Source: Xiphophorus maculatus (taxonomy: Eukaryota; Chordata; Actinopteri; Cyprinodontiformes; Poeciliidae). From it: a stretch of DNA of 64,000 nt. Shown piece after piece: positions 10,002 to 19,968 of this stretch; position 1 is the stretch's first letter, and each line of letters opens with the position of its first letter. Location of the stretch: positions 3,292,056 through 3,356,055 of the forward strand of contig NC_036460.1 of assembly GCF_002775205.1 (NCBI RefSeq). The letters are read 5' to 3'. A program made the translations under genes and the position numbers. Below the pieces are notes generated by a model. That model was not told where the DNA came from and searched no databases. It worked only from the letters and a program-made list of their open reading frames with translations.

Positions 10002-12043
10002 GAAGATGGGTTCATACTGGGCCTACTGGGATTCAGGGGTTTCACCAGTCTCTGTTGTTCCTGTGTTTAATTCAGGCTTTGTTCTGCATGTGGCCGGCGT
10101 CAAGAAAACCCAAGATCATCCCACTTCCCCATGCTGGAGATTTTAGTTTAACAGTAATAATGAATAAAGTTATCTTTAAAATGAATCACTCAAGTGACAT
10201 TAAGGTCCAACAGTAGACTTAGGTGTCAATCAAATAAATCTGGTTGTGTGTGTGTTGTTTTTGTCTCATGCAAACTTTCCTTTAATTCTATTTATTTTTT
10301 TCTATCTAATCATAAGAAATCATAGTCAGACAGAGAAAGTCATGAAACAGGAAAAGCAGGTTTCCTGGAAAAAGAGGAAGTAAGTTTCCAGCCTGCAGAT
10401 TTATAAAAATAGCTGAGACTATTCCTTATTTTAAAGCATGAAAGTTTTAAAGAATGAAATCTAAACATTTTGAGTAATTTGATAAGATTCAAAGTAAAAT
10501 ACTTATATTAATATTGGTTTACTTATACTAATACTTACACTTACATTTGTGGGAACACTTACAAGAAAAACAAGTAACTGTAACTTTGGTATCAAATAAT
10601 TAGAATCATGGATTATTCTTGGTTTCTTTAAAGAAAACATCTGTAATAAGTCACATAATAATAAGAGTAATGATTATGAGTATGGTTATAAAATTACAAA
10701 TGAATGCTAAATCAGAGAAGCTAAAGAAGTTATAAACGTGATTTTGACATTGAACTTGAAATGGTGTAAAAAGGTGTAACTGCAATTAAACATCACTGAT
10801 ATGTTGGAGGTAGATGGTAGGTGAAAGGTGAAAGGTTAAGGGAAAAAGGGGAATTAACAGCAGAGCAGAGATGATCAACGCCTTATTTAGAAACATATTG
10901 AACAACGTGAACGTTTCAGAGAAAATGTCGAGCAGGCAATGGACATAGGAGGTTGATCAACCCTGAGACATGAGCACAGACATAGGATGGGTTCATACTG
11001 GGCCTACTGGGATTCAGGGTTTCACCAGTCTCTGTTGTTCCTGTGTTTAATTCAGGCTTTGTTCTGCATGTGGCCGGCGTCAAGAAAACCCGAGCTCATC
11101 CCACTTCCCCATGCTGGAGATTTTAGTTTAACAGTAATAATAAATAAAGTTGCCTTTAAAATTAATCACACAAGTGACATCTAGGCCCAACAGTACAATA
11201 AAACTTGAATAAAATAAATCTGGTTGTGTGTTTGATGTTTTTGTCTCCTGCAAACTTTGCTTTAATTCTATTTATTTTTTTCTATCTAATCATAAGAAAT
11301 CATAGTCAGACAGAGAGAGTCATGAGACAGGAAGAGCAGGTTTCCTGAAAAAAGAGGAAGTAAGTTCCCAGCTTGCAGATTCTTGAAAATAGTTGAGAGA
11401 CTATTCCTTATTTCAAAGCATGAAAGTTTTAAAGAATAAAGTGTAAACATTTTGAGTAATTGGATAAGATTCAAAATTAAATACTTATATTTCATCCATC
11501 CATGCATCCGTCCATCTTCTTCCGCTTATCCGGGGTCGGGTCACGGGGGGGTAGCAGCTTATATTATATTACTGGTTTACTTACAATAATCTTTAGACAT
11601 ACACTTGTGGAAATACTTACAAGTAAAACAAGTAACTGTAACTTTGGTATCAAATAACTAGAATCGTGGATTATTCTTGGTTTCTTTTCAGAAAAAATCT
11701 CTAATAATTCACATTAAGATCATAATAAGTGTAACTAATGAGTTATGGTTATAATATTATAAATGAATGCTAAATCAAAGAAACTGAAAAGTATGGATGT
11801 GAGTTTGACATTGAACTTGAGATGGTGTAAAACATGTAACTGCGATTAAAGGTCACTGATGTTGTGTTGGAGGTAGATGGTAGGCGAAAGGTTAGGGGGA
11901 AAAGGGGAACTAACTGGAGAGCAGAGATGATCAACGCCTTATATGGAAGCAGGGTGTTGAACAACGTAAACGTTTCAGAGAAAAGCTTGTGCAGGCAATG
12001 GACATAGGAGGTTGAGCAACCCTGAGACATTAGCACAGACATC
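10002..12043. repeat. ~1-kb tandem duplication upstream of gene 1
   Basis: The segment beginning GATGGGTTCATACTGGGC at 10004 is repeated from 10987 and runs to about 12043, with many substitutions and small indels. Gene 2 has only one copy (32408-33467), closest to the second copy here. No ORF is conserved. 11490-11560 carries a common fish dispersed repeat (TCCATCC... CCGGGGTCGGGTC). Confidence 0.75.
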
Positions 12044-12195
12044 AGGACATAATGTTTCTAAGACAGTGATGGATATGAGATCATCTGTCCAAGCAGACAG
12101 CCAATGAAACAAGCACAGCAACAGTGCTAGCCAATGCAAACGCACCAAAAGGGTGGATAAACCATATAAAGGTGAGTGCAAAAGAGAAACCTTTG

Positions 12196-12849
12196 TGTTG
12201 GGAAAATTATTATCTACGTTCATTTACTTCTGAGTTTATTTGAAAGGCTATGTTTTCATATTATTATTCTGTGTGTTGTATACTTGACTCATTTCTCTTG
12301 TGGTACTTTATTAACTGTTTCTTGGGTGTTTGCCTGTAGGCTAGAAACATTTACACATTATTGTGTTAACAGCTTCCTGATGAAACTGATTGGTAACGGT
12401 CAGCCTCATGCCCTTGTAAGGGCATGTCCACAGAAGGTCCCAGAACATCTTGTGGTTCTTGTAAGGGCATGTCCACAGAAGGTCCCAGAACATCTTGTGG
12501 TTCTTCTAAGGGCATGTCCACAGAAGGTCCCAGAACATCTTGTGGTTCTTGTAAGGGCATGTCCACAGAAGGTCCCAGAACATCTTGTGGTTCTTGTAAG
12601 GGCATGTCCACGGAAGGTTCCAGAGCAGCTTGTGGTAAAGGTTGTGGTAAAGGACTGTGTGAAAATGCCCAACCTCCTTCCTTGTAATCATAATAAAAGG
12701 CAGTAGGGGAATGAGAGCCGGCAGAGTTGATCACAGACAGTGTTTGACGGCGGGTTCTCTGCGTCTGGCTCAGCTTCCCTCTTCTGCAGAAAAGTTATTT
12801 GTGTTTTTGGTTGATTCTTTGCAGGTTAGGAACTAAAATAGACCCAACA
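12196..12849 (+). mobile_element. ERV family 1 LTR (copy 1a)
   Basis: The sequence starts TGTTGGGAAA and ends CCAACA, directly before a tRNA-Pro-like primer-binding site. It has a TATA/poly(A)-like AATAAAAGG at 12692. It aligns with the LTR at 16304-16813 from end to end, apart from a 45-bp VNTR present only here. The left boundary rests on that alignment. Confidence 0.75.
12416..12640 (+). repeat. 45-bp VNTR inside the LTR, five units
   Basis: The units start at 12416, 12461, 12506, 12551 and 12596, beginning GTAAGGGCATGTCCACAGAA. The last unit is the most diverged. Because 45 is a multiple of three, it opens long ORFs on both strands, which I treat as artefacts. The duplicate at 33839-34018 has four units. 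Confidence 0.9.
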
Positions 12850-12852
12850 TTT

Positions 12853-12870
12853 TGGAGGCTCGTTCGGATT
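12853..12870 (+). promoter_or_regulatory. Primer-binding site, tRNA-Pro type, degraded
   Basis: TGGAGGCTCGTTCGGATT lies 3 nt after the LTR. It is close to the tRNA-Pro primer-binding sequence found intact at 16817-16834. Confidence 0.75.
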
Positions 12871-13374
12871 CCCAACATACCCGCCGCTGACGGAAGGAGT
12901 ACAACGCGCTGGAATCTGCTGGCAGTCAGGTTCTTCGGACCTGTCCTGAAAAGTCCCGGGGGGTAACTTCCTCGCTGGGCCAGCGTCTTAGGTCACCTCC
13001 TTCTGCCATCGGCAGATTGACGGGACTCGAACCAAGACAGAGCAGGAATCAACCAAGTAAGTGAAATTTACGCGTGGTTTTAAGTCCCCCGTTTGATGTC
13101 AAGTAAAGTAAAAAAGGGAATTGTAAAAAAACACACACACGAAGGGAAAGGTAATAAGTGTGACACCTAAAAACAGTGGGAAAAGTAAGTGGTGGGCTTG
13201 TTGTGGATAATTTTCCACTCAATCACCCGTTGAGTCGAAGCGAGAATTGCAGCAACAAGACCTTGCCACCACCCCACTCTTCCTGTCCCCGTTCTGTAGA
13301 GCCCACTCTAGGCATAAGGAACGGGATGAAAACACTGTTATAAAAAATGGGTTCTTCACAAAGGAAGGAGAAAA
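12871..13374 (+). pseudogene. ERV copy 1a leader and start of gag
   Basis: This is the untranslated leader with a likely major splice donor (AAG|TAAGTG context; GTAAGT at 13057), followed by an ATG at 13347 that begins MGSSQ. A glycine after the start fits an N-myristoylated retroviral Gag. The frame is lost after a few codons, where the L2-like LINE begins. It is homologous to 18187-18480. Confidence 0.65.
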
Positions 13375-16075
13375 GTGTTAAAGAGGATGAAAATTTTATG
13401 TCCCACTGCTGTAGGAGCACAAACCAAGTTTGTCAGTAATTATAAATATCTTGGTTTTATTCTAGATAATGAACTCTCTTTTAAAAATCACATAGCAAAT
13501 CTACTACGGACATTGAAAATGAAAATTGGGTTTTATTATCGAAATGGATCTTGTTTTACACTCAAAGCTAGAAGAAAATTGGTAGCAGATACATTCCTGC
13601 CACTTTTGGATTATGGAGATGTTTTATATACGAATGCTTTGACCAAATGTCTTTAATCATACCTGTTGGACCCTAAGGGGGTATAAATAAATTTCTGCCT
13701 GACAAAAACACACAAAAGTAAATCACTTACAGCCTCAGAGCTATTAGATTTAAGAAGAAACTTTTGGTACCTCTGTAAAGGTAAGATGTCATAGAATGGT
13801 TTTCTGGTGTCAGCACCATTGTAGCTTTGACCCTGCCTGAAATATTAGGGACAAAATACAAAATATTTTGCATTTTTTGAACCTCGCCAAAATTTTCTTT
13901 GAAATAAACATTGCAAAACACTACCAAAATATTATTTATAGCACAAAAAAGTAGTACAGACTTTTAAATCTAAATGTTGTGTAAAAGTATACCAAATTTG
14001 GACTCAATCAGATGAATCATATTCATTTTAGAATGGTATTAGTGAGAAATTTCTTAGGCGGAGAGGCCATTTTGGCACATTTATCCAAAAATGTGCCAAA
14101 TGTGCCAAATGTGTTTATTACATCAATACTGGGGGTTTGTTAAAATTAAATAGCTTATTGCCATCTAATGACACTTTCTACATATAATATAACCATTGGT
14201 CATGACATTTACCCCATTTATATGCAAAATGTACCATCGTGCACAGTATAATATGTATAATAATGATGAACTAAAAGCTCTTTCTTTGACTCCAAATAGA
14301 AAACTTTTATTGAAACAAGGTAAAACAGTCAAAAATACTTTTTGAAGTAATTTCCAAGAACAAATAAACAATTTTGCAATTTTTTTGGCATAATGGACAT
14401 CTTACCTCAAAGAAGATGAAGAATCATGAGATGTGGGGGGGGGAGGTTCAGCTCCATCTGAGCTTGATGGTTCAGCTTCCACTTGACTATAAATAAAAAT
14501 AAAGTATTTGAAGAATTAGAGGTTTATTACAAAGTAAACATGAAATCCTTACTAGTAAAATAAAACATATTTTAGTAAAACATAAATAAACAAATAACCA
14601 CATGGTTTTACTTCCTGCCGTTATTACAAGCATATAATCAAATAAATAAATAAATAAATAGAACCAAAACATCAAATATTTGTTGTGAAATTGCGGGTGG
14701 AAACTTACAGATCACCGAGATCAAGTCTGTCAGCTGTCTGTCAGCTGTGTCCGGCTCTGAGGGGGTCTGTCCTCTCCGGCTCTCTCCTCTTCCTCCTCCT
14801 CCGAATCCCACTAGCTATAAGAATAGTTTTCCAGCTCCACATCGCTCCGAAATATTTCTTACAGCGCCTCCACATCTGACATCTTCCTCTGCGCCATTGC
14901 AGTTGAGCTAATTTTTGCTAGAGTTAGCTCCGCTCGTAGCAAATCGAAAAACCGTTGTTCTTTCGCAGAACGCACAAGTGAAATGATAATTCTTGCTGTA
15001 CACACCTTATTTGAATGCTTCGAACTGCGCCCATCGACACCTATCCCGAAAAGAACCATTCACTGAGCGCATTTCAATAGCGCACGGAGTACGCACAAAG
15101 AACGCATAGATTACGCACGCGTTTAGATCGTGTTCCGGAAAATACGTCATGATTTTGCATAGCCGACATTTTGTGCCAAGCTCTGAGAGTCTTTCCACTG
15201 TCTCGTGAAGACACAAAATGGTCGTGATGATCAGCTGATCGGGTGTTTTCCGGGCAGTTGCGTCATCGCCCGAAGACCTTTAAATCTCATCAGCGGTTTT
15301 TAAATAGCTCTAAAATCTTAACATTTTGGGCAAAACCTTTATGCGGAATAGTTTTTGAAAGATTAAAGCCTCTTTTAGCGGATAATAATAAAAAAAAAAA
15401 ATAAAGGCACGTAAAGCCCTTGTTTACAGAGCGAGCCGAGGTCACGTGGCAGCTGGACCCACCGGTGGGTCCGTCGGGTTCTAGAGGTTTTAAATACTGT
15501 GCATCATTGCGCTTTAAGATTTATAACCGGTAGTCGACGTTTGACACATCATCATGATTTGTACACAAAACCTGAATGGCCTCCTTTAAGTCAACGGAGA
15601 AACAATCATTTAATGATCCTTATATATAAATCTCTACTCGGTCTAACCCCTGCATATTTATCCATTCTCCTACATAGAACTATCAGTTTTCGTTCTCTTC
15701 GCTCCAATAACATTATTCTTCTGCATGTCCCACGCTGTCGAACTGAAAAAGGGAAGCAGGCATTCAGTGTTTTGCCCCCACAGCCTGGAATCAGCTGCAG
15801 TCTGAACTTAAGATGTCGGAAATGATTCACTGGACTTATTTCGATCAGTTTAAAGATAGGCAACAAGATTCTATGAAACAGTGTCATTGTTTTAAATTGT
15901 TTTTATTGTTTTATACTTGTGCATATGTATTAATTGTTTTTATCTTGTAACCAGGTTGCTATGTATTGCAAATTTTTTGCCCTGGTCCCTCTTGAAAATG
16001 AGATTTGGATCTCAACGGGGTTTACCTGGTTAAATAAAGGAATAATAATAAAAAATAAAATTAAAAAATGTTTCA
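13375..16075 (+). mobile_element. 5'-truncated L2/CR1-like LINE, interrupted
   Basis: Two blocks of one element: 13375-13655, encoding a C-terminal reverse transcriptase region (YKYLGFILDNELSF, LPLLDYGDVLY), and 15485-16075 (HHCALRFITGSRRLTHH, LIYKSLLGLTPAYL). The 3' end near 16030 carries CCTGGTTAAATAAAGG and an A/T-rich tail, typical of fish L2-type LINEs. It landed in the gag start of ERV 1a. A separate insertion at 13652-15484 splits it. Confidence 0.75.
13652..15484. mobile_element. TTAA-flanked insertion, unidentified (piggyBac-like?)
   Basis: This 1.83-kb block interrupts the L2-like LINE. Both junctions carry TTAA (CTTTAATCAT at the left, GTTTTAAATA at the right), the target of piggyBac-type transposons. 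The inner ends are only weakly inverted (ACCTGTTGGACCC against ACCTCTAGAACCC). I find no full transposase. The right third (14690-15230) is richer in CpG. The part at 14640-14662 is a short AAAT microsatellite. Confidence 0.45.
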
Positions 16076-16303
16076 AATAGAGCCAGGAAACTTAATGTAC
16101 CTGACTAAATGGAAACGAAGTACATTATAGATGGTGTGTTGTAAGTAGAACAATGGAAAAACATGGTGTTTGGGTTGGAAACAAGCGCTAGGTTAAAAAC
16201 TGGTACCAGACAACAAGAAATTATTGGTTGTTGCTAGATCCTAATATAAGTTTGAGATATCTCTTTTTAAATGTGCACATGTTATTTAAAACATGTTCCT
16301 GCA
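16076..16303 (+). pseudogene. ERV family 1 gag fragment right of the LINE
   Basis: 16125-16235 matches the gag-region sequence at 18505-18600 (shared GACAATGGAAAAAC-type block and ACTGGTACCAGACAACA). It looks like the remainder of ERV 1a displaced by the LINE. It ends near the next LTR. Confidence 0.6.
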
Positions 16304-16813
16304 TGTTGGAAAAAATCATTATCTAAGGTTATTTAAATTATGAGTTTATATGTTTTCATATTATTATTCTTTTATGTTTCTTCTTTGGACCCTTTTCTTT
16401 TATGACACATTATTAACTGTTCTTTGGATGTTTGCTTGAAGATTAGAAACGCTACACACTCTTCTTGTTTTATCAATGTTTGTTTGGAGATCAGAAATGC
16501 TCACTCACTCTTCTGGTGTTATCAAACTGTCTGTCATAGACGAGTCAGCTTTGTGCCTTGTAAGAGCATCCTAGAACATCCTGTGGCAGAGTTCTCTGAA
16601 GAAACTATCTGGGTGACTATGTAAAGCAACCCAACCCTCTTTTCCTTGACGTGATAATAAAAAGCAGCTGAGAGGTGAGAACCGGTGGAGTTGATCCCAG
16701 ACAGTTGTTTGACTGCGGTTCTCCGTGTCTGGCTCCTCTCCCCTCTTCTGCAGAAGAGTAACTTGTGTCTCTGGTTGATTCCTTGCAGATTGGGAACCAA
16801 ATTAGAGCCAACA
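16304..16813 (+). mobile_element. ERV family 1 LTR (copy 1b)
   Basis: It begins TGTTGGAAAA, ends GCCAACA, and is followed 3 nt later by a perfect primer-binding site. It lacks the 45-bp VNTR; only a single diverged unit-like stretch remains near 16558-16590. An AATAAAAAG element lies near 16656. Confidence 0.75.
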
Positions 16814-16816
16814 TCT

Positions 16817-16834
16817 TGGGGGCTCGTCCGGGAT
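16817..16834 (+). promoter_or_regulatory. Primer-binding site, tRNA-Pro
   Basis: TGGGGGCTCGTCCGGGAT is the classic 18-nt tRNA-Pro primer-binding site used by gammaretrovirus-type elements. It sits 3 nt after the LTR end. Confidence 0.9.
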
Positions 16835-17040
16835 CCCAACATACCTGCCCTCTGACGGAGGGAGTAGGACGCGCTGAAATCTGCCATCTGAAAGTCCCAG
16901 GATGTAACTTCCTCGCTGGGCCAGCATCTTAGGTCACCTGCTTCCGGCAACGGCAGATTGACGGGATCCAAACCGGGACAGAGCAGGGATCAACCAAGTA
17001 AGTGAATGGTACGGGAGGTTTGAGTCCACCGTTTAAACAT
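16835..17040 (+). other. ERV copy 1b leader
   Basis: Untranslated leader homologous to 12871-13070 and 42444-42660, with a GTAAGT splice donor at 16998. No ORF of note. Confidence 0.6.
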
Positions 17041-17530
17041 CAAGGGAAAGCAATTATCTAAAAAGGTAGAGAGTGGGTATTTTTACTCTTTTTCAAATTT
17101 AAGTAAAGAAAGCAACAATCTAAAAGGTAGATAGTGGGTATTTTTCCTCCTTTTTCACCTTTAAGTAAAGAAAGCAACTGTCTAAAAAGGTAGATAGTGG
17201 GTATTTTTACTCTTTTTCACCTTAAAGAAAAGAAAGCAACTATCTAAACAGTTGATAGTGGGTATTTTTACTCCTTTTTCACCTTTAAGTAAAGAAAGCA
17301 ACAATCTAAAAGGTAGATAGTTGGTATTTTTACTCTTTTTCACCTTTAAGAAAAGAAAGCAACTATCTAAACAGTTGATAGTGGGTATTTTTACTCCTTT
17401 TTCACCTTTAAGTAAAGAAAGCAACTATCTAAACAGTTGATAGTGGGTATTTTTACTCCTTTTTCACCTTCAAGTAAAGAAGCAACTATCTAAAAGGTAG
17501 ATAGTGGGTATTTTTACTCTTTTTTCAGCT
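17041..17530 (+). repeat. ~61-bp minisatellite in the ERV leader, about eight units
   Basis: The unit reads GAAAGCAACTATCTAAAAGG then GTAGATAGTGGGTATTTTTA and a pyrimidine-rich end. Units differ by a few bases; some have ACAGTTGATAGT, which makes a local palindrome with ACTATCTAAACAGT. The duplicate locus is at 42661-42979. Confidence 0.85.
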
Positions 17531-18186
17531 TGTGAAGTACAATTTTTTTATTATTTCTTTTAACAATTGTATTTAATTCTTTTACTCATTTAACCACATT
17601 AGTTTTGTTCAACCTGTTAGAGAATGAAGACTAGAGAATCTCTGCAGAACCAGTTAGATAGGTTTCTTGTTGACCTCTCCCTGCAGCAATTGCAGCAGCC
17701 TGCTAGCGGCAGCAAGGCACCAGAATTTGTTAACAGAAAAGAACAGACAGTTTAGATAGAAGTTCTGAGGCTTAAGTAGTTTCTCTATGGAAAATCACCA
17801 GCTCAGAGTTTCAAGAGTTTGATGCACCTGCTGGATATTCTGGTTTGAAAATGTTGTTGTTATGCAAAATTGTTCCATTATCAAGCCTGATTTATTTGGA
17901 AACTCACATATTTGAACAAGAAGATGTTTATCATCCAAGGAGTTAACTGACCCTCCAGTGTGATTACGTGGCTTGTATATTGTTCAACTGAGACTGGAAT
18001 GACTACATTGTGTAACATGAGTTACACAATGCAGCAAGCTATTGTGAGAGCTTGCAGCTCCAAATCAGAACTCAGAGCAGCTTGCTGCTGTGTTTGTTCT
18101 CCGTCTGCAGACGAAATAAAGCTTTGCTCTTTGCCATTTGCCAGAGTCTCAGCCTGATCTGTTATTACACAAGATTTTTGTCCACA
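17531..18186 (+). mobile_element. Solo LTR in the minisatellite
   Basis: It starts TGTGAAGTAC and ends GTCCACA, with AATAAAGCTTTGCTC at about 18115. It interrupts a minisatellite unit. Flanks are AGCT on the left and ACCT on the right; in the duplicate at 42980-43633 both flanks are ACCT, so the target duplication is 4 bp. It is a different LTR family from the surrounding ERV. Confidence 0.8.
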
Positions 18187-18190
18187 ACCT

Positions 18191-18454
18191 TTAAGTAAAG
18201 AAAGCAACTGGTTAAGTATTGGAACCACGAAGGGAAAGAATTGAAAGCTATGAAGGGAAATATTTAAAAGGGTGAAGCCTAAAAGCAGTGGGAGAGTGGG
18301 TGATGGCTTGTTGTCGTCAATGCTCCACTCAATTAACCGTTGAGTCGAAGTGAGAATTGCCACAATAAGAACTTGACCGTCACCCTGCTCTCCATATTCC
18401 CGTTCCGTATAGACCACCCGAGGTGTGTAAGGAACGGGGCTAAAACACTGAAAA
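18191..18454 (+). other. ERV copy 1b leader, distal part
   Basis: This continues the leader after the solo LTR and is homologous to 13140-13346. The long minus-strand ORF here is a shadow. Confidence 0.6.
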
Positions 18455-19447
18455 ATGGGTTCTTCACAAGGCAAGTAGGGAGGTCTTAAGGAGTCTGGTG
18501 TAACTGGCGTGTTGAAAATAGGACAATGGAAAAACGTGGTGTGTAGGTTGAAAACAAGCGCTAGTTCAAAGACTGGTACCAGACAACAGAAAAAATTAAA
18601 AGTGCTTGAGGTTGCACGTAGCTGGCTAACACAAGCACAAAATAAACAAACTGCGAGCGCTAAAAATACATCAAATCAAAAAACAGAAGCTATGTTTGTC
18701 AGATCGGAAGATAACGAAACTCAACCCCGAACTGGAGCGCGTGTGCAACGACCCCCACCCCCAACCTCTGACTTAGATCCAAGCGAGGACGCTCCCGAAG
18801 CATCAGGGGGTGTGCCAACAGGCCGGCCTGCCAAAAAAGAAAAAAAACAAGCAACACAAGGCCCGTCTCATGAATTTGGCCAAGCCTTGCAATTTTCCTT
18901 AGGGAAAGACTGGGCAAAAGTCCGGGGCAATTATACTGGACACTCCTCCCCTGACCCAACGAATGTACTCCCACACCAGGGTCCCAGTTGTAGTGAACAA
19001 CAAAATCAGTGGGATGGATTACAAAAAGGGTTAAGGAAGTCTATGCTAGACACACGGATTATTCCCACCTTAGATCAGTAAAACAAAAGTCCGGGGAGGA
19101 TGTAGATGATTTCAAAATCCGCTTTGAAAAAGAAATATTGATTCCACAGAGACATCCCATATGATGACCGAAATAACTCCCCTTACCAACAAAAACTTAA
19201 AAATATGCTAAGGTCAGGTTTCCACCCACCTATTACTAAATGGATCAGAAAACATCAAGTGGCATTTAATACCTCCACCGTTCAGGAGCTAATGGAATAT
19301 GAACGTCACGCTGAGAAACATGCAACAAAGGCAGGAGAAAGTACAAGTGGACACAGACTGTGCAGTGGGCTGACACGCAGCTCACTGCCTGGCTGGCTAA
19401 AGTGGCTAAAACTATACAATAACGAGAGAAAAGATATAAAAAATTAA
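18455..19447 (+). pseudogene. ERV family 1 gag, broken
   Basis: The ATG at 18455 opens MGSSQGK and meets a stop (TAG) at once, at 18476. A longer open stretch downstream (to about 19081) has proline-rich and lysine-rich segments, then a capsid-like part interrupted by a frameshift near 19026 relative to the copy at 43902-44895. A further gag piece lies at 19205-19447. No protease or pol follows. The element is therefore a 3'-truncated provirus. Confidence 0.7.
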
Positions 19448-19875
19448 GGCAGGACAAAGTATTACAAGCTAGGATCAACTGTATTACATTAGTCACACAA
19501 CAATTCAGAACCCCAACTAAGACAAGGACACAAGCTGGGTTCAGGGCCTGATGGAATTGGCTACCTGACCTTTGACCCCACATATCCTATCATATGCTTT
19601 CCTTGCAAGGTTGATGTAGATCAGATTTTGATGAAGTGGGTTTTCTGTTATATTTTGTTTGTTGAATGTTTTGTTTTGTGTTCCCTTCTTATATAAGTTT
19701 AACTTAAGTAGGTTTAGTCCAGATACAAATTTCTGAATGTTGAACTTCCTTCCTGCTGCAGGAGCACAGAGACATTTTATCATAGATACATAGACGGATA
19801 GATTTCCAGGAGTCTGAAACATGTCTCTGCTCCTTCCTGCAGATGTGAAATGAAGATCATTTTCTCCTGGTTCCT
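19448..19875. other. ERV end and 3' flank of gene 2
   Basis: Retroviral similarity fades around 19550. The rest is 3' of the gene 2 stop codon (19876-19878) and should contain its 3' UTR. I found no AATAAA or ATTAAA on the minus strand in this stretch. Confidence 0.4.
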
Positions 19876-19968
19876 TCAGACTGCAGTCTCCTCCTCTAAG
19901 CTGCCTTCAGCTCTGGATCCTTCATCATGATGGTTGTTTTCTGGTCCAGACTTCTGGTTTCTCCTGGC
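19876..19968 (-). CDS. Gene 2 cytoplasmic tail exon
   Basis: The acceptor is GTTTCCAG|GCC. It encodes 30 residues beginning ARRNQKSGPENNHHDEGS and ending EEETAV, then TGA at 19878-19876. A basic start after the membrane fits the inside-positive rule. There is no tyrosine, so no ITIM or ITAM. The acidic EEETAV end could be read as a PDZ-type terminus, but that is speculative. Confidence 0.8.
   Translation of the reverse strand, partial: ARRNQKSGPENNHHDEGSRAEGSLEEETAV

Noticed and set aside
12176..12734. Long repetitive ORFs on both strands over the 45-bp VNTR
   Set aside because: A repeat length divisible by three keeps all frames open. No start context or family supports a protein.
16817..16834. 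Possible tRNA-Pro gene
   Set aside because: Only the 18-nt 3'-end complement is present, directly after an LTR; this is a primer-binding site, not a tRNA gene.
17041..17530. Regular repeats resembling a CRISPR array
   Set aside because: The units are contiguous with no unique spacers, the genome is eukaryotic, and the array lies in an ERV leader.
18022..18474. 150-aa minus-strand ORF (and its copy at 43469-43921)
   Set aside because: It overlaps solo LTR and ERV leader in antisense, with no recognisable domain.
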